A stretch of 64,000 bases of DNA from Saccharopolyspora indica (GCF_027853965.1 NZ_JAQGLB010000001.1:496001-560000); one strand, 5' to 3'. Positions 1-8,734 are shown, counted from the first letter of the stretch. The notes: generated from the sequence alone by a model not told the origin. Made by a program: numbers and translations.

Positions 1-771
1 CACCGGATGCGGACCGTCCAGGATGGACATCGTTCCGCGATAGGTCGCCAGGGCCTTGTCCGTCGCGGCCCTGGTCTGCTCCTCGGATGGTGCGCGGAAG
101 AGGACCAGTACCGGCGGCTCCCGGTTCTCGGCGATGGCGGCGATGAGGCGGGCGTGGCCGTCCAGGATCGCGTAGCAGTGGAGTCCGCTGAACCACCAGA
201 GCAGCACGGGCGGCAGGATGCCCTCCCGCGCTTGCTTCCGGTAGGCCTTCACCCTGCCGTCGTCGGGCGTTGGCAGCTGCCGAAGCGGCATGATCCCCCA
301 TGAGCCGGTGAACCAGTCGATGTAGCCGCCCGGGTGATCGTCGAGCAGCCGGGAGCGCCATTCGCGGGCCGGCCCGCCTCCAGTCCGCGTCATCCCTTCC
401 CGGACGAGCTGACGGGAGAGCACCCACCGCCCCTCGTGGAGCGGGCCGAGAGGGGAGGAGCCCAGGGAGTCGGCGAAGCGATGCGCCCAGCGGGCGTACC
501 AGGACGGTGCCCCTCCCTCGGCGACCGCGCGCACCTCGGTGGTGCGCAACGGGGCGATGGGTGATCGGTAGTGGTCCGTGCGGGAGTACTCGACGCCGCC
601 CCGGTCATCGTCGACCGCGGCGAAGAGCACCGCATCCGGCCCCTGCGACAGGACCACCTGGTTCCCGTTCGCGACCTCCGGCCGCAGGCCCGGTCGGGGT
701 GCCTGCGGCAGCTCCAGGTCCAGGCCGACCCAGTCGCCCTCGATCGGCGCTGTCAGATTCGTCCGGTCCAC
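1..771 (-). CDS. ParB-like nuclease-domain protein, C-terminus beyond window
   Basis: The first 257 codons read on the minus strand without a stop and leave the window at its left edge, so the gene is partial. I start it at a GTG with a GAGG about ten bases upstream; a TTG at 795 is possible. The N-terminal half (about residues 1-130) is unfamiliar. The later part contains PPVLLWWFSGLHCYAILDGH followed by ARLIAAIAENREPP, which has the 'Y-ILDGHARL-A' look of ParB-type domains that read a DNA-linked or peptide substrate. Outside ParB itself such domains also occur in standalone proteins of unknown role. It lies beyond a strong terminator hairpin that separates it from the secretion locus, so it is probably not part of that operon. 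Function is unknown; the coding call is firm because alternative frames in this stretch are broken. Confidence 0.7.
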   Translation of the reverse strand, partial: MDRTNLTAPIEGDWVGLDLELPQAPRPGLRPEVANGNQVVLSQGPDAVLFAAVDDDRGGVEYSRTDHYRSPIAPLRTTEVRAVAEGGAPSWYARWAHRFADSLGSSPLGPLHEGRWVLSRQLVREGMTRTGGGPAREWRSRLLDDHPGGYIDWFTGSWGIMPLRQLPTPDDGRVKAYRKQAREGILPPVLLWWFSGLHCYAILDGHARLIAAIAENREPPVLVLFRAPSEEQTRAATDKALATYRGTMSILDGPHPV

Positions 772-843
772 TGGTTCGATCCTCGTGCGCTGCAACTCGA
801 TGTGCGATCGTCCCGGGGGAAAGCGATGAGAGCCCGGGTGGGT

Positions 844-879
844 GTTGCGCACCGCCCTGGTGGCTGGGCGGTGCGCAAC
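844..879 (-). terminator. Perfect 14-bp hairpin after eccD
   Basis: GTTGCGCACCGCCC and its exact reverse complement are separated by eight bases. The hairpin begins four bases after the eccD stop codon. There is no T-tract, as is usual in high-GC actinobacteria. It would end the WXG-YbaB-eccD transcript before the ParB-like gene. Confidence 0.75.
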
Positions 880-882
880 GGG

Positions 883-2232
883 CTAGCCGACCGCGTCGCG
901 GATGGTGTTGTAGAGGTCCAGAACCGCCGCGGCGAGGGGGATCAGTGCGATCAGCACCAGGTACTCGATGCGGTCCAGCCAGCGGGCGCGGATCGGGGCA
1001 GCGGCGCTCGGGCCGCGCCCGGCGTAGTACAGGCAGGCCACCCCGGCCAGCGCGGTTCCCGCGCCCACCGCGAGCAGCCAGTCGGCGTCCAGCGTGGACA
1101 GCAGACGGGTGCTCAGGCCGATCAGCAGGACCAGGCCGATGACGATCGTCGCCACCCGCTGCGCGGTGCCCGCGTAGGAGCGGGAGCGCAGCAGCCAGGC
1201 GATGGCCACCACCGCGACCAGGACCGGCGCCCACGGTGACGGATCGCCGAGCAGCACCAGGCAGCAGCCCGCCGTCACGATGCCGAGCGCGGTGACCAGG
1301 CCGGTCAGGATGTGGGTGGCCGTCGTCGTCGGGCCGAGCACCGCGGAGCCGAGCGTGGGCTGCTCGTCGGCGCGGAACGAATCCATGTCCGCGGGCACCT
1401 TGGGCATCGGCAGCCTGGCCAGCCGCAGCGAGATCATCGGCGCGGCCGCGGTCAGCGCCGCGGTCAGCGCCACCGCCACCGCCGCGATCCGGGGGCCGGG
1501 CAGGTCGAACAGCGGGACGCAGGCGGTGATCGCCGCGCCGAGCGCCGAGGCGGCGATGATCGGCGCGAACCAGGTGAACCGGTAGACCAGCATCGCCGCC
1601 GCGGTGGCGTAGACGGTGACCGCGGCGAGCCCGAGCGGAAGCGAACCCACCAGGGTGTGCGGCGGCAGCGCGGTGGCACCGGCCAGCAGCGCCGCCGGGA
1701 CGCCGGCCGCGGCGGTCGCCGTCGCGGCGTCCACGTCGCCGCGAGCCCGCGACAGCGCACCGCCGGAAGCCACCAGCGCCACCGCGATCAGCGCGCACGA
1801 CAGCGGCGCCAGCACGCCGCCGCTAAGCGCTCCGGCGACGAACGCGGTCGCCCCGGTGAACAGCGCGAGAGCCGCCAGCAGGCTGACCCGCCGCCCGGTC
1901 CGCGGGCGCCACGGGCCGGCGCGGGTCTGCGCCGCACCGGCGATCGCGTCCACCGCGTCGTCGAAGACCAGCGGTGCCTCCCGGCTCGGGCGGGGCTGCA
2001 GGGACAGGATCTCCCCGTCCTGCATCAGCGTCGCCGACACCGTCAGCCCCGGCGCCAGCGGAGCGCCGCCGAGGCGGGCCAGCACCCAGCCCGGGTGCTG
2101 CTCCGACCGCGGTGGCGTCCCGCTGAGCCGCACCAGCTGCGGGATCAGCTCGGCCACCGTGCACTCCAGCGGCAGCGCGACGTCCACCCGGGAACCGGGG
2201 GAGACCACGGTGACCCGCCGCGGTGCCGCCAT
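883..2232 (-). CDS. eccD: EccD-like type VII secretion membrane channel protein
   Basis: This 449-aa protein matches EccD architecture. A ubiquitin-like cytosolic domain occupies about residues 1-95 (it begins with RRVTVVSPGSRVDVALPLEC and includes a GWVLARLGG strand). It is followed by about eleven hydrophobic membrane segments to the C-terminus, such as LLAALALFTGATAFVAGALS. EccD forms part of the inner-membrane core of ESX/type VII secretion complexes, where its ubiquitin-like domain contacts EccC. The ATG overlaps the stop of the YbaB-like gene (ATGA), implying translational coupling. eccD lies divergently from eccC, the reverse of most mycobacterial ESX layouts. Length is close to the usual 450-500 aa. 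Confidence 0.9.
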   Translation of the reverse strand: MAAPRRVTVVSPGSRVDVALPLECTVAELIPQLVRLSGTPPRSEQHPGWVLARLGGAPLAPGLTVSATLMQDGEILSLQPRPSREAPLVFDDAVDAIAGAAQTRAGPWRPRTGRRVSLLAALALFTGATAFVAGALSGGVLAPLSCALIAVALVASGGALSRARGDVDAATATAAAGVPAALLAGATALPPHTLVGSLPLGLAAVTVYATAAAMLVYRFTWFAPIIAASALGAAITACVPLFDLPGPRIAAVAVALTAALTAAAPMISLRLARLPMPKVPADMDSFRADEQPTLGSAVLGPTTTATHILTGLVTALGIVTAGCCLVLLGDPSPWAPVLVAVVAIAWLLRSRSYAGTAQRVATIVIGLVLLIGLSTRLLSTLDADWLLAVGAGTALAGVACLYYAGRGPSAAAPIRARWLDRIEYLVLIALIPLAAAVLDLYNTIRDAVG

Positions 2233-2540
2233 CAGCCGAGCTCGCCGAGCACCGGCGTGAGCCGCTGCTCGGCGGTCTTGGCCAGCTGCTCCAGCGCGTC
2301 GTTGGCCGCCTCGGCGACCATTTCGCCGATGTCGCGGGCGTCGTAGCGGCGCAAGGCCTCCGGGTCGATCGCGATCTCGGTGAACCGGCCGGTGCCGCGC
2401 ACGGTGGCGGTCACCTCGTTGTCGCGCGAGCAGCCGGAGACCAGCGAGGAGTCGATGTCCCGGCGAATGCGGTCGATCTCCGCCTGCTGGTGCTGCATCC
2501 GCTGCAGCAGATCGGTCATCTCGGGAAGATCAGCGTTCAT
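2232..2540 (-). CDS. YbaB/EbfC family DNA-binding-like protein
   Basis: This 102-aa protein has the YbaB/EbfC pattern: an N-terminal helix with MTDLLQRMQHQQAEIDRIRR, a central beta hairpin around VTATVRGTGRFTEIAIDPEA, and a C-terminal helix with VAEAANDALEQLAKTAEQRL. Family members are small dimers that bind DNA or act as chaperone-like partners. In actinobacteria, paralogues recur beside WXG100 and ESX genes, where they have been seen as accessory proteins of unclear role. It is sandwiched between a WXG-like gene (16-nt gap) and eccD (overlapping stop and start), so it clearly belongs to this transcript. The family assignment is good; its function in secretion is inference from context only. 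Confidence 0.8.
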   Translation of the reverse strand: MNADLPEMTDLLQRMQHQQAEIDRIRRDIDSSLVSGCSRDNEVTATVRGTGRFTEIAIDPEALRRYDARDIGEMVAEAANDALEQLAKTAEQRLTPVLGELG

Positions 2541-2556
2541 CGGTGCGCTTCCGCGT

Positions 2557-3147
2557 TCAGGCGGCGACCGCGGCGGGCATGCCGCTGTCGGCGAACAGGT
2601 TGGACAGGGTCTGGCTGAGCGCGTTCTTGTTCTGCTCGGCGGAAGCTTCGAACTGCTGCTTGAGCTGCATCGCCTGCATGACCGCGTTCATGATGGCCAG
2701 CGCGATGGCCGCCTCCCGCCACGGCGAGCTCATGCCCTGCGCGGCCCGGATGCCGTCCATCATGCGCTGCACGACCTCCATCGCCTTCTGCAGGAAATCG
2801 GTCTTCTGCTGCTGCGCCGTGCCGCGGGCCTGCACCAGCGCGTCGGAGGCCGCGGTGAGCCGCTGGCTCTCCTTCTCCAGCGCCACCTTCAGGACGTTGG
2901 TCAACTGGTCGACGAAACCGTCCGACTTCTGCCGGCACGCGTCGTAGCCCCGCCCGTTCCAGGTCTCGCCCAACTGGGTCACGACCTGGTTCGTCGCTCC
3001 CGCCGCCGCGCCCACCTGCTGGGCGCACTGCGCGCAATCCCTGGCCTTGGACCGCAGTTCACCCGGGTCGCCGGTGACGTCGCTGACCGCTTGGGTGAGC
3101 AGCGTCAGGCCTGCCCTGATGATCGCGGTGACCAGACTGGTGTCCAT
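2557..3147 (-). CDS. Long WXG100-like helical protein of the type VII locus
   Basis: This is a 196-aa helical protein. The chosen ATG follows a GGAGGT Shine-Dalgarno at good spacing; an upstream in-frame extension is less likely. After a short N-terminal hydrophobic stretch (IIRAGLTLLTQAVSD) comes a helix, then a turn containing LGETWNGRGYDACRQ, which is a W-x-G motif as in WXG100 proteins, and then further long helices rich in Gln and Ala. It is about twice as long as an Esx protein, so it resembles the longer WXG-domain substrates or chaperones. It is the first gene of a three-gene minus-strand operon with a YbaB-like gene and eccD. Whether it is secreted or structural cannot be told. Confidence 0.7.
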   Translation of the reverse strand: MDTSLVTAIIRAGLTLLTQAVSDVTGDPGELRSKARDCAQCAQQVGAAAGATNQVVTQLGETWNGRGYDACRQKSDGFVDQLTNVLKVALEKESQRLTAASDALVQARGTAQQQKTDFLQKAMEVVQRMMDGIRAAQGMSSPWREAAIALAIMNAVMQAMQLKQQFEASAEQNKNALSQTLSNLFADSGMPAAVAA

Positions 3148-3476
3148 GCCGCACCTCCATTCCCCGCGAGCGTAGGGCGGACGCGGTCGGCGGATGGACG
3201 GCAAAAGTACCCACCTGCGCGGATGCCGCGATGACGACACTTCAGGTGTTAGAACCTGTTGGTGGCCGGTCTGCGTGCGTGGTCACTCGGCGGAACCTGA
3301 GTGCTGCCCCGGACTGCGTGCCCCGTCCAATGCACGGCGTAGGGGCCGTCCTCGCTCAGAGAGCCACCCAGTGGCGGGCGACCGCTCAGTGGGTGCGAGC
3401 GGCTGCCGCCGCTCATCACAACGCGGACTGCATCCGCCGACAGGCTCTCACCCCGAAGTGGAGGCGGAAGTACTCG
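3148..3476. other. Divergent promoter region with repeat element
   Basis: This 329-bp gap separates the minus-strand WXG-YbaB-eccD operon from eccC. It must carry promoters for both, but I cannot place clear -35/-10 boxes. Its middle contains a 31-base block (GTCCAATGCACGGCGTAGGG and onward) shared with the gap near position 8270. The block is preceded in both places by GCGGAACCT plus AG. A reading frame in phase with eccC crosses this gap but lacks a good ribosome site, and I do not regard it as coding. Confidence 0.5.
3325..3355 (+). repeat. Copy 1 of a dispersed repeat core
   Basis: This 31-base block matches positions 8269-8299 at 27 of 31 bases by eye. The GCGGAACCT context about 30-50 bases upstream is also shared. 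In copy 1 the surrounding inverted repeats are degenerate. It is probably a member of a genome-wide intergenic repeat family. Confidence 0.55.
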
Positions 3477-6400
3477 ATGCGGACCCAACCGGCGCTGCGC
3501 GACCGCGCGCCCGAGCAGATCGTGCTGCAGGCCCCGCCCGGCGTGGCCAAGGGCGGCGGCAGCCAGTCCTGGATGCAGATGATGTTCATGGTGCCGATGA
3601 TGCTGGGCATGGGCGCCATGTCGTTCGTCTACATCGGACGATCCGGCGGTCCGATGACCTACATCTTCGGCGGCCTGTTCGTGGTCGTGATGATCGGCAT
3701 GATCACCATGTCGGTAGCGGGCGGCAGGCAGTCGGCCAAGGCCAAGATCAACGAGGAGCGCCGGGACTACCAGCGCTACCTCGCCGGGCTGCGCAAGCAG
3801 GTGCGCGAAACCGCCGAGGCCCAGCGGGCCGCGCTGCTGTTCACCCAGCCCGAACCCGAAGACCTGTGGACCATCGTGCCCACCCAGCGGCGCTGGGAGC
3901 GGCGCCGGACCGACGCGCACTTCGGCCAGGTGCGCATCGGACTCGGCCCCCAGCAGCTGGCCACCCCGCTGCGCGCGCCGCAGACCGCACCGCTGGAAGA
4001 CCTCGACCCGGTCGCCTCCACCTCGCTGCGGCACTTCATCCGCACCTACTCGACGGTGCCCGACCTGCCGGTGGCCATCGCGCTGCGCGGCTACGCCCGC
4101 ATCACCATCAGCGGAGCCCGCGACGAGGCCGTCGAACTGGCCAGGGCCGTGATCGGCCAAGCGGCCACCTTCCACTCGCCCGCCGACCTGCGCGTGGCGC
4201 TGTGCGTGGCGGCGCGCAACCGCGCGGACTGGGACTGGGCGAAGTGGCTGCCGCACGCCCAGGACCAGTCCGAAACCGACGCCGCCGGACCGGTCCGGCT
4301 GGCGGCAGCCGACATCGCGGCGCTCGTCGAACTGCTCGGCCCGGACTTCACCGAACGCCCGGCCTTCACCAGGGCCGACGCCGACCGCCCGCACCTGCTG
4401 GTGATCTCCGACGGCAGCCCCGTCCCGCCGGAAGCCGAGCGCCAGGGCGTCACCGTGCTCGAACTGACCGAGCTGCCACCCGACGCGGTGCGCCCGAACG
4501 CGCTGTTCCTGCACGTCTCCGACGGGCTGATGGGCATGCTGGTCGGCAGCGACGACGAGGTCGGGTTCCGCTACGTCGGCGAACCCGACCAGCTGAGCAC
4601 CACCTCCGCCGAGGCGCTGGCACGCACGATGGCCCCGTGGCACGCACCCGGCTCGGCCGCCGCCGAAACCCCGATGTCCACCACGTTCGGCCTGGCCGAC
4701 CTGCTGGGCCTCGGCGACCCCCGGGACACCGACCCCGCGGTGACCTGGCGGCCCCGCAGCGCCCGCGAGCGGCTGCGCGTCCCGCTCGGGCTGGATCCCG
4801 ACGGGCTGCCGGTGGAGATCGACCTGAAGGAATCCGCCGAAGGCGGCATGGGCCCGCACGGGCTGGTGATCGGCGCGACCGGATCCGGCAAGAGCGAACT
4901 GCTCCGCACCCTGGTCACCGGCCTGGCCGTGACGCACTCCTCGGAAGCGCTGAACCTCGCGCTGATCGACTTCAAGGGCGGCGCGACCTTCGCCGGGATG
5001 AGCGAACTGCCGCACACCTGCGCGGTGATCACCAACCTCTCCGACGACCTCGCGCTGGTCGACCGGATGGCCGATGCGATCCACGGCGAGATGGTCCGCC
5101 GCCAGGAACTGCTGCGCACCGCGGGCAACTACGCCTCGGTGCGCGACTACGAGCAGGCCCGCGAAGCCGGTGCCGACCTCGCGCCGCTGCCCGCACTGCT
5201 GGTGATCATCGACGAGTTCAGCGAGCTGCTCTCCAGCCGACCCGAGTTCATCGACCTGTTCGTGATGATCGGCCGCCTCGGGCGCAGCCTGTCGGTGCAC
5301 CTGCTGCTGGCCTCCCAGCGACTGGAGGAAGGACGCCTGCGCGGACTCGACGCGCACCTGTCCTACCGGATCGGCCTGCGCACCTTCTCCGCGTCGGAAA
5401 GCCGCACGGTGCTCGGCGTCCCGGACGCCTACCACCTGCCCGCGGTGCCCGGCTCGGCCTACCTCAAGAGCGACACCGACACCCTGCAGCGCCTCAAAGC
5501 CGCCTACGTCTCCGGTGAACTCCCGGCCAGGGCCGCGGCCGGTGCGGTGCCGGAATCCGCACCGGGCAGGCAGGTCATCCCCTTCGGCCTCGACCACGCG
5601 GAAGACCCGGCACCGCCCGTGGTGTGGCCGACGCAGCTGCCCGAAGCCGAGAGCACCGGCGAAACCATCATGAGCGCGATGGTCGACCGCCTGGTGGGGC
5701 AGGGGCCGAGCGCGCACCGGATCTGGCTGCCGCCCCTGGACGAACCACCGACCCTCGACCAGCTGCTCCCGGCCCTCGGGCTCGACCCGGAACGCGGACT
5801 GTGCCCGGTGGGCTGGAGCGGCAACGGGGGACTGGTCGTCCCGGTGGCCACCGTGGACAAACCGTTCGAGCAGCGCCGGGACCAGCTGTGGCTGGACTTC
5901 TCCGGCGCCGCGGGCAACGCCCTGCTGATCGGTGCCCCGCAGAGCGGCAAGAGCACCTTCCTGCGCAGCGCGATCGCCTCCCTCGCCCTCACCCACACCC
6001 CGGCGGAAGTGCAGTTCTTCCTGCTCGACATGGGCGGCGGCGCGCTGGCCGCCGTCGCCGGCCTGCCGCACGTCAGCGGCCACGCCGCGCGCCGCGACGA
6101 GGAGCGCTGCCGGCGCATCGTCGCCGAAGCCACCACGCTGCTGGACCAGCGGGAGGCGTTCTTCGCCGAGCACGGCATCGACTCCATCCAGACCTTCCGG
6201 CAGCGGCGCGCCGAATTCACCGAAGGCGGCGGCTCAGGACGCGAGTTCGGCGACGTGTTCGTCGTCGTCGACGACTGGGCGACGGTGCGCCAGGAGTTCT
6301 CCTCGCTGGAAGACCCGCTGATCCGGCTGGCCACCCGCGGGCTCGGCTTCGGCATCCACGTGATCATCTCCACCACCTGGTGGCTGAACCTGCCGACCCC

Positions 6401-7445
6401 GCTGCGCGACAGCATGGGCACCCGCATCGAACTGCGCCTCGGCGACCCGAGCGACTCGATGATCGACCGCCGCGCCGCGCAGAACGTCCCCGCCGGCGCG
6501 CCAGGCAGGGGACTGACGGTGGACAAGCTCCACATGCTCACCGCGCTGCCCCGAGCCGACGGCGACCAGCGCCCGGAAACGCTGGCCGCGGGCACCTCCG
6601 AACTGGTCGCCAGGGTCGGCCAAGCCTGGCCGGGCACCCCGGCGCCGCGCGTGCGGCTGCTGCCGCGCCAGATCGCCGCCGGCGAACTGCCGCTGCCCGC
6701 CGGGCGCGCCATCCCGCTGGGCCTGGCCGAATCCGACCTGCAACCGGTGTACCTGGACTTCGCCACCGAACCGCACTTCATCGCCTTCGCCGACGTGGAG
6801 AGCGGCAAGACCGCGCTGCTGCGCAGCATCGCGCACGGCATCACCCGCCAGTACACCCCCGAAGAAGCCCGGATCATCGCGGTCGACTACCGGCGCGGCC
6901 TGCTCGGCGCCATCGGCGAAGAACACCTGCTCGGCTACGCCGGATCCGAACCGGCGCTCGACGACGCCGTCGCCCAAGTCGCCCAAGCCATGCGGGAACG
7001 ACTGCCCGGCCCCGACATCACCCCCGAGCAGCTGCGCCGCCGCGACTGGTGGCAGGGCCGCGAACTGTTCCTGCTCGTCGACGACTACGAACTCGTCGCC
7101 TCACCGGGCAAGGTCACCCACCCGCTGCTGCCGCTGCTCGACCTGCTGCCGCACGCCCGCGACATCGGCCTGCACCTGGTGCTGGCCCGCGGCAGCGGCG
7201 GCGCGGCACGAGCCATGTTCGACCCGGTGGTCCAGCGGATCCGTGAACTGGGCTCACCAGGACTGGTGATGTCGGGCAGCCGCGACGAAGGCGCGCTGCT
7301 CGGCGACGTCCGCCCGGGCAAGCAGCCACCGGGACGCGGCGTGCTGGTGCGCCGCCGAGCCGCGAACGAACTCGTCCAGGTCGCCTGGACCCCGTTCGGT
7401 GCGGGCACAAGTGCCGTCGCCGACGACGTCAGTTCTGCCGTGTGA
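3477..7445 (+). CDS. eccC: EccC-like type VII secretion ATPase (EccCa+b fused)
   Basis: This is the motor ATPase of the ESX/type VII machine. The 1322-aa reading from this ATG (GGAGG 12 bases upstream) shows two N-terminal membrane helices (MMFMVPMMLGMGAMSFVYIG and YIFGGLFVVVMIGMITMSV), then a soluble domain and three FtsK/SpoIIIE-type ATPase modules. Walker A motifs are GATGSGKS near residue 466, GAPQSGKST near 820 and a weaker DVESGKTAL near 1106. Matching Walker B strands are LLVIIDEFSE, VFVVVDDWA and LFLLVDDYE. The length and three modules equal a fused EccCa-EccCb as in ESX-2 to ESX-5, unlike split ESX-1. The only Walker B strand with a clear catalytic Glu is module 1, consistent with the family, in which modules 2 and 3 bind substrate. 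It is followed after 47 bases by the Esx genes. Confidence 0.95.
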   Translation: MRTQPALRDRAPEQIVLQAPPGVAKGGGSQSWMQMMFMVPMMLGMGAMSFVYIGRSGGPMTYIFGGLFVVVMIGMITMSVAGGRQSAKAKINEERRDYQRYLAGLRKQVRETAEAQRAALLFTQPEPEDLWTIVPTQRRWERRRTDAHFGQVRIGLGPQQLATPLRAPQTAPLEDLDPVASTSLRHFIRTYSTVPDLPVAIALRGYARITISGARDEAVELARAVIGQAATFHSPADLRVALCVAARNRADWDWAKWLPHAQDQSETDAAGPVRLAAADIAALVELLGPDFTERPAFTRADADRPHLLVISDGSPVPPEAERQGVTVLELTELPPDAVRPNALFLHVSDGLMGMLVGSDDEVGFRYVGEPDQLSTTSAEALARTMAPWHAPGSAAAETPMSTTFGLADLLGLGDPRDTDPAVTWRPRSARERLRVPLGLDPDGLPVEIDLKESAEGGMGPHGLVIGATGSGKSELLRTLVTGLAVTHSSEALNLALIDFKGGATFAGMSELPHTCAVITNLSDDLALVDRMADAIHGEMVRRQELLRTAGNYASVRDYEQAREAGADLAPLPALLVIIDEFSELLSSRPEFIDLFVMIGRLGRSLSVHLLLASQRLEEGRLRGLDAHLSYRIGLRTFSASESRTVLGVPDAYHLPAVPGSAYLKSDTDTLQRLKAAYVSGELPARAAAGAVPESAPGRQVIPFGLDHAEDPAPPVVWPTQLPEAESTGETIMSAMVDRLVGQGPSAHRIWLPPLDEPPTLDQLLPALGLDPERGLCPVGWSGNGGLVVPVATVDKPFEQRRDQLWLDFSGAAGNALLIGAPQSGKSTFLRSAIASLALTHTPAEVQFFLLDMGGGALAAVAGLPHVSGHAARRDEERCRRIVAEATTLLDQREAFFAEHGIDSIQTFRQRRAEFTEGGGSGREFGDVFVVVDDWATVRQEFSSLEDPLIRLATRGLGFGIHVIISTTWWLNLPTPLRDSMGTRIELRLGDPSDSMIDRRAAQNVPAGAPGRGLTVDKLHMLTALPRADGDQRPETLAAGTSELVARVGQAWPGTPAPRVRLLPRQIAAGELPLPAGRAIPLGLAESDLQPVYLDFATEPHFIAFADVESGKTALLRSIAHGITRQYTPEEARIIAVDYRRGLLGAIGEEHLLGYAGSEPALDDAVAQVAQAMRERLPGPDITPEQLRRRDWWQGRELFLLVDDYELVASPGKVTHPLLPLLDLLPHARDIGLHLVLARGSGGAARAMFDPVVQRIRELGSPGLVMSGSRDEGALLGDVRPGKQPPGRGVLVRRRAANELVQVAWTPFGAGTSAVADDVSSAV

Positions 7446-7492
7446 CGGCACCGCCAACATCCCTAGTGTCACAAGCGAAAGGAGGCGAAAAC

Positions 7493-7852
7493 ATGAGCAC
7501 ACCCCAGGGTGTCGTCGTCGACCGGGCCGTCATGAGCAAGGCGTCCAGCGACTTCGACGACACGGCGACGCGGATCCGCGAGATGATGGCCAAGCTCAAC
7601 GCCGAGGTGGAGGGTCTGGTCGGCGCGACGCAGAACTTCAACGGCTCGGCGCGGCTGGCCTTCGACCAGAACAAGATGCTGCTCAACGACAAGATCCAGC
7701 GCGCGCAGAACGAACTCACCGTCATCGCGACGAAGTTCAACGAGGTCATGAACCAGCACGCCGGCTTCTCCGAGCAGCAGAGCACCCAGATCAACCAGAC
7801 CACAGCCGCCCTGCACTCCGGCGGCGGCATCATCGCCGGCCTCAACGGCTGA
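7493..7852 (+). CDS. WXG100/Esx-like secreted protein A
   Basis: This 119-aa two-helix protein starts at an ATG preceded by AAAGGAGG, so the upstream in-frame extension is rejected. Helix 1 covers about residues 12-40 (KASSDFDDTATRIREMMAKL). The turn reads ATQNFNGSARLAF, where Asn-Gly-Ser stands in the place of W-x-G. Helix 2 follows (MLLNDKIQRAQNELTVIATK). Esx proteins are exported as heterodimers through EccC. Here the next gene is the natural partner. No YxxxD/E signal is visible near the C-terminus, so the signal may be carried by the partner or by other substrates. The call rests on size, helical pattern and position after eccC. Confidence 0.8.
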   Translation: MSTPQGVVVDRAVMSKASSDFDDTATRIREMMAKLNAEVEGLVGATQNFNGSARLAFDQNKMLLNDKIQRAQNELTVIATKFNEVMNQHAGFSEQQSTQINQTTAALHSGGGIIAGLNG

Positions 7853-7868
7853 GCACAGGGGAGCGAGC

Positions 7869-8189
7869 ATGAGCTACGTGGGTGGACCCTCCAGCGACAC
7901 CGTCGCGATGAACTTCGGCGCGGTGGACAACGCGGGCAGCACGCTGGTCCGCTACTCCGGTTCGATCAGCACCGCGCTCGGCGAACTGGACACCGCGCTG
8001 GGCCCGGTGCGCGAAACCTGGTACCAGTCGGGCAGCCAGTCCGGCGCCGACGCCCGCACCGCCGAAGCCAACCTCCGCAGCGCCCTCGGTGAGATGACCC
8101 AGATCATCAACAACCTGGGATCGCTGCTGAGCCGCTCGGCGATGGACGGAGCAGCCCTCGACAATTCGTTGGCGGCGAAGTTTCACTGA
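7869..8189 (+). CDS. WXG100/Esx-like secreted protein B
   Basis: This 106-aa protein has a GGGGAG ribosome site seven bases before its ATG and lies 16 bases after the previous Esx-like gene. Residues about 20-45 form helix 1 (STLVRYSGSISTALGELDTA). The turn contains ETWYQSGSQSGADAR, giving a Trp and then W-Y-Q-S-G rather than a strict W-x-G. Helix 2 runs through RSALGEMTQIINNLGSLLSR. It is the likely heterodimer partner of the upstream protein, like the EsxA/EsxB pairs of ESX systems. No C-terminal YxxxD/E motif is evident. Confidence 0.8.
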   Translation: MSYVGGPSSDTVAMNFGAVDNAGSTLVRYSGSISTALGELDTALGPVRETWYQSGSQSGADARTAEANLRSALGEMTQIINNLGSLLSRSAMDGAALDNSLAAKFH

Positions 8190-8227
8190 GCTGCACTCGT
8201 CTTGCGTGGCGGTGCGGGTAGCGGAAC

Positions 8228-8314
8228 CTCAGAGGCTTTCTCGACTGCGGGATCCCGTTTTTATGTATGTCCAATACACGGCGAACGGGCTGTCCTCGCG
8301 AGAAAGCCTCTGAG
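8228..8314. repeat. Inverted repeat enclosing copy 2 of dispersed core
   Basis: CTCAGAGGCTTTCTCG and its exact reverse complement (16 bp) flank a 55-base interior. The interior holds GTCCAATACACGGCG and GGGCTGTCCTCGC, matching the core near 3325. The structure suggests a mobile or REP-like palindromic unit rather than a simple terminator, although it could also end the Esx transcript. Confidence 0.65.
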
Positions 8315-8573
8315 AACCCGCGGCGGTGCGAGTTGCGAGGGTGGGTTATGCGCCTGCGGCGCATGCGACGGCTCATGCCGTTGTTGCCGGAGGCGTCGCG
8401 GCTGCGGTTCAGCGCCGAAAGCGGCTTCGCCGCTTGCTCGACGATGGCTGCTCTGACAACTCGCCTCGTCACTTTGACTTGCCTTGCGGCTGCCGGTCCC
8501 GGCCTCGTCCGGTTCGCGTCCGCGCCTCGCTGCCTGGGCTTTGGTGGTGGGACTGGTTCTGCAGACCGTCGTC

Positions 8574-8615
8574 CGTGAGTGGTTCGGGGCGTTATAGCAC
8601 CCCGAACCACTCACG
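8574..8615. repeat. Perfect 16-bp-stem palindromic repeat (REP-like)
   Basis: CGTGAGTGGTTCGGGG pairs exactly with CCCCGAACCACTCACG across a 10-base loop containing TTATAG. I associate this palindrome with very frequent intergenic repeats of Saccharopolyspora genomes (from memory, not searched). It may also act as a bidirectional terminator. Confidence 0.7.
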
Positions 8616-8734
8616 AACGCCCCGCATCGCCAGATTGGTTCTCTGTGGTCTGCGAGCGGATTTGCCGTGGTCCTCCGGATTTTCGGTGGTACCACCCTCA
8701 GTTGGTCTCCTTCGACACCGCGGGAAGGGTTGTC

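Larger units (their letters stand above)
8190..8734. other. 545-bp gene-free gap packed with hairpin repeats
   Basis: The gap splits the Esx pair from the downstream PE/PPE-like pair. It contains a 16-bp inverted repeat around the second copy of the dispersed core, two short palindromes (ATGCGCC-TGC-GGCGCAT at 8348-8364 and AAGCGGC-TTC-GCCGCTT at 8419-8435) and a perfect 16-bp-stem hairpin at 8574-8615. Open frames cross it but have no ribosome sites and consist of repeat sequence. A promoter for the downstream genes is expected in its last 120 bases but was not identified. Confidence 0.75.

Noticed and set aside
605..1798. Long minus-strand open frame overlapping eccD
   Set aside because: It is a high-GC shadow. 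eccD is read in another phase of the same strand with a recognisable product and coupled start, and the shadow protein is Arg/Gly-rich without family features.
3231..3476. N-terminal extension of eccC
   Set aside because: The extension crosses the repeat-containing divergent promoter region and lacks EccC features; the internal ATG has a ribosome site and the expected membrane helices follow it.
3249..6173. 974-codon minus-strand open frame across eccC
   Set aside because: It is antisense to a clear three-module ATPase gene. Its translation is a His/Gln/Arg/Gly-rich mirror of that gene and no ribosome site was found.
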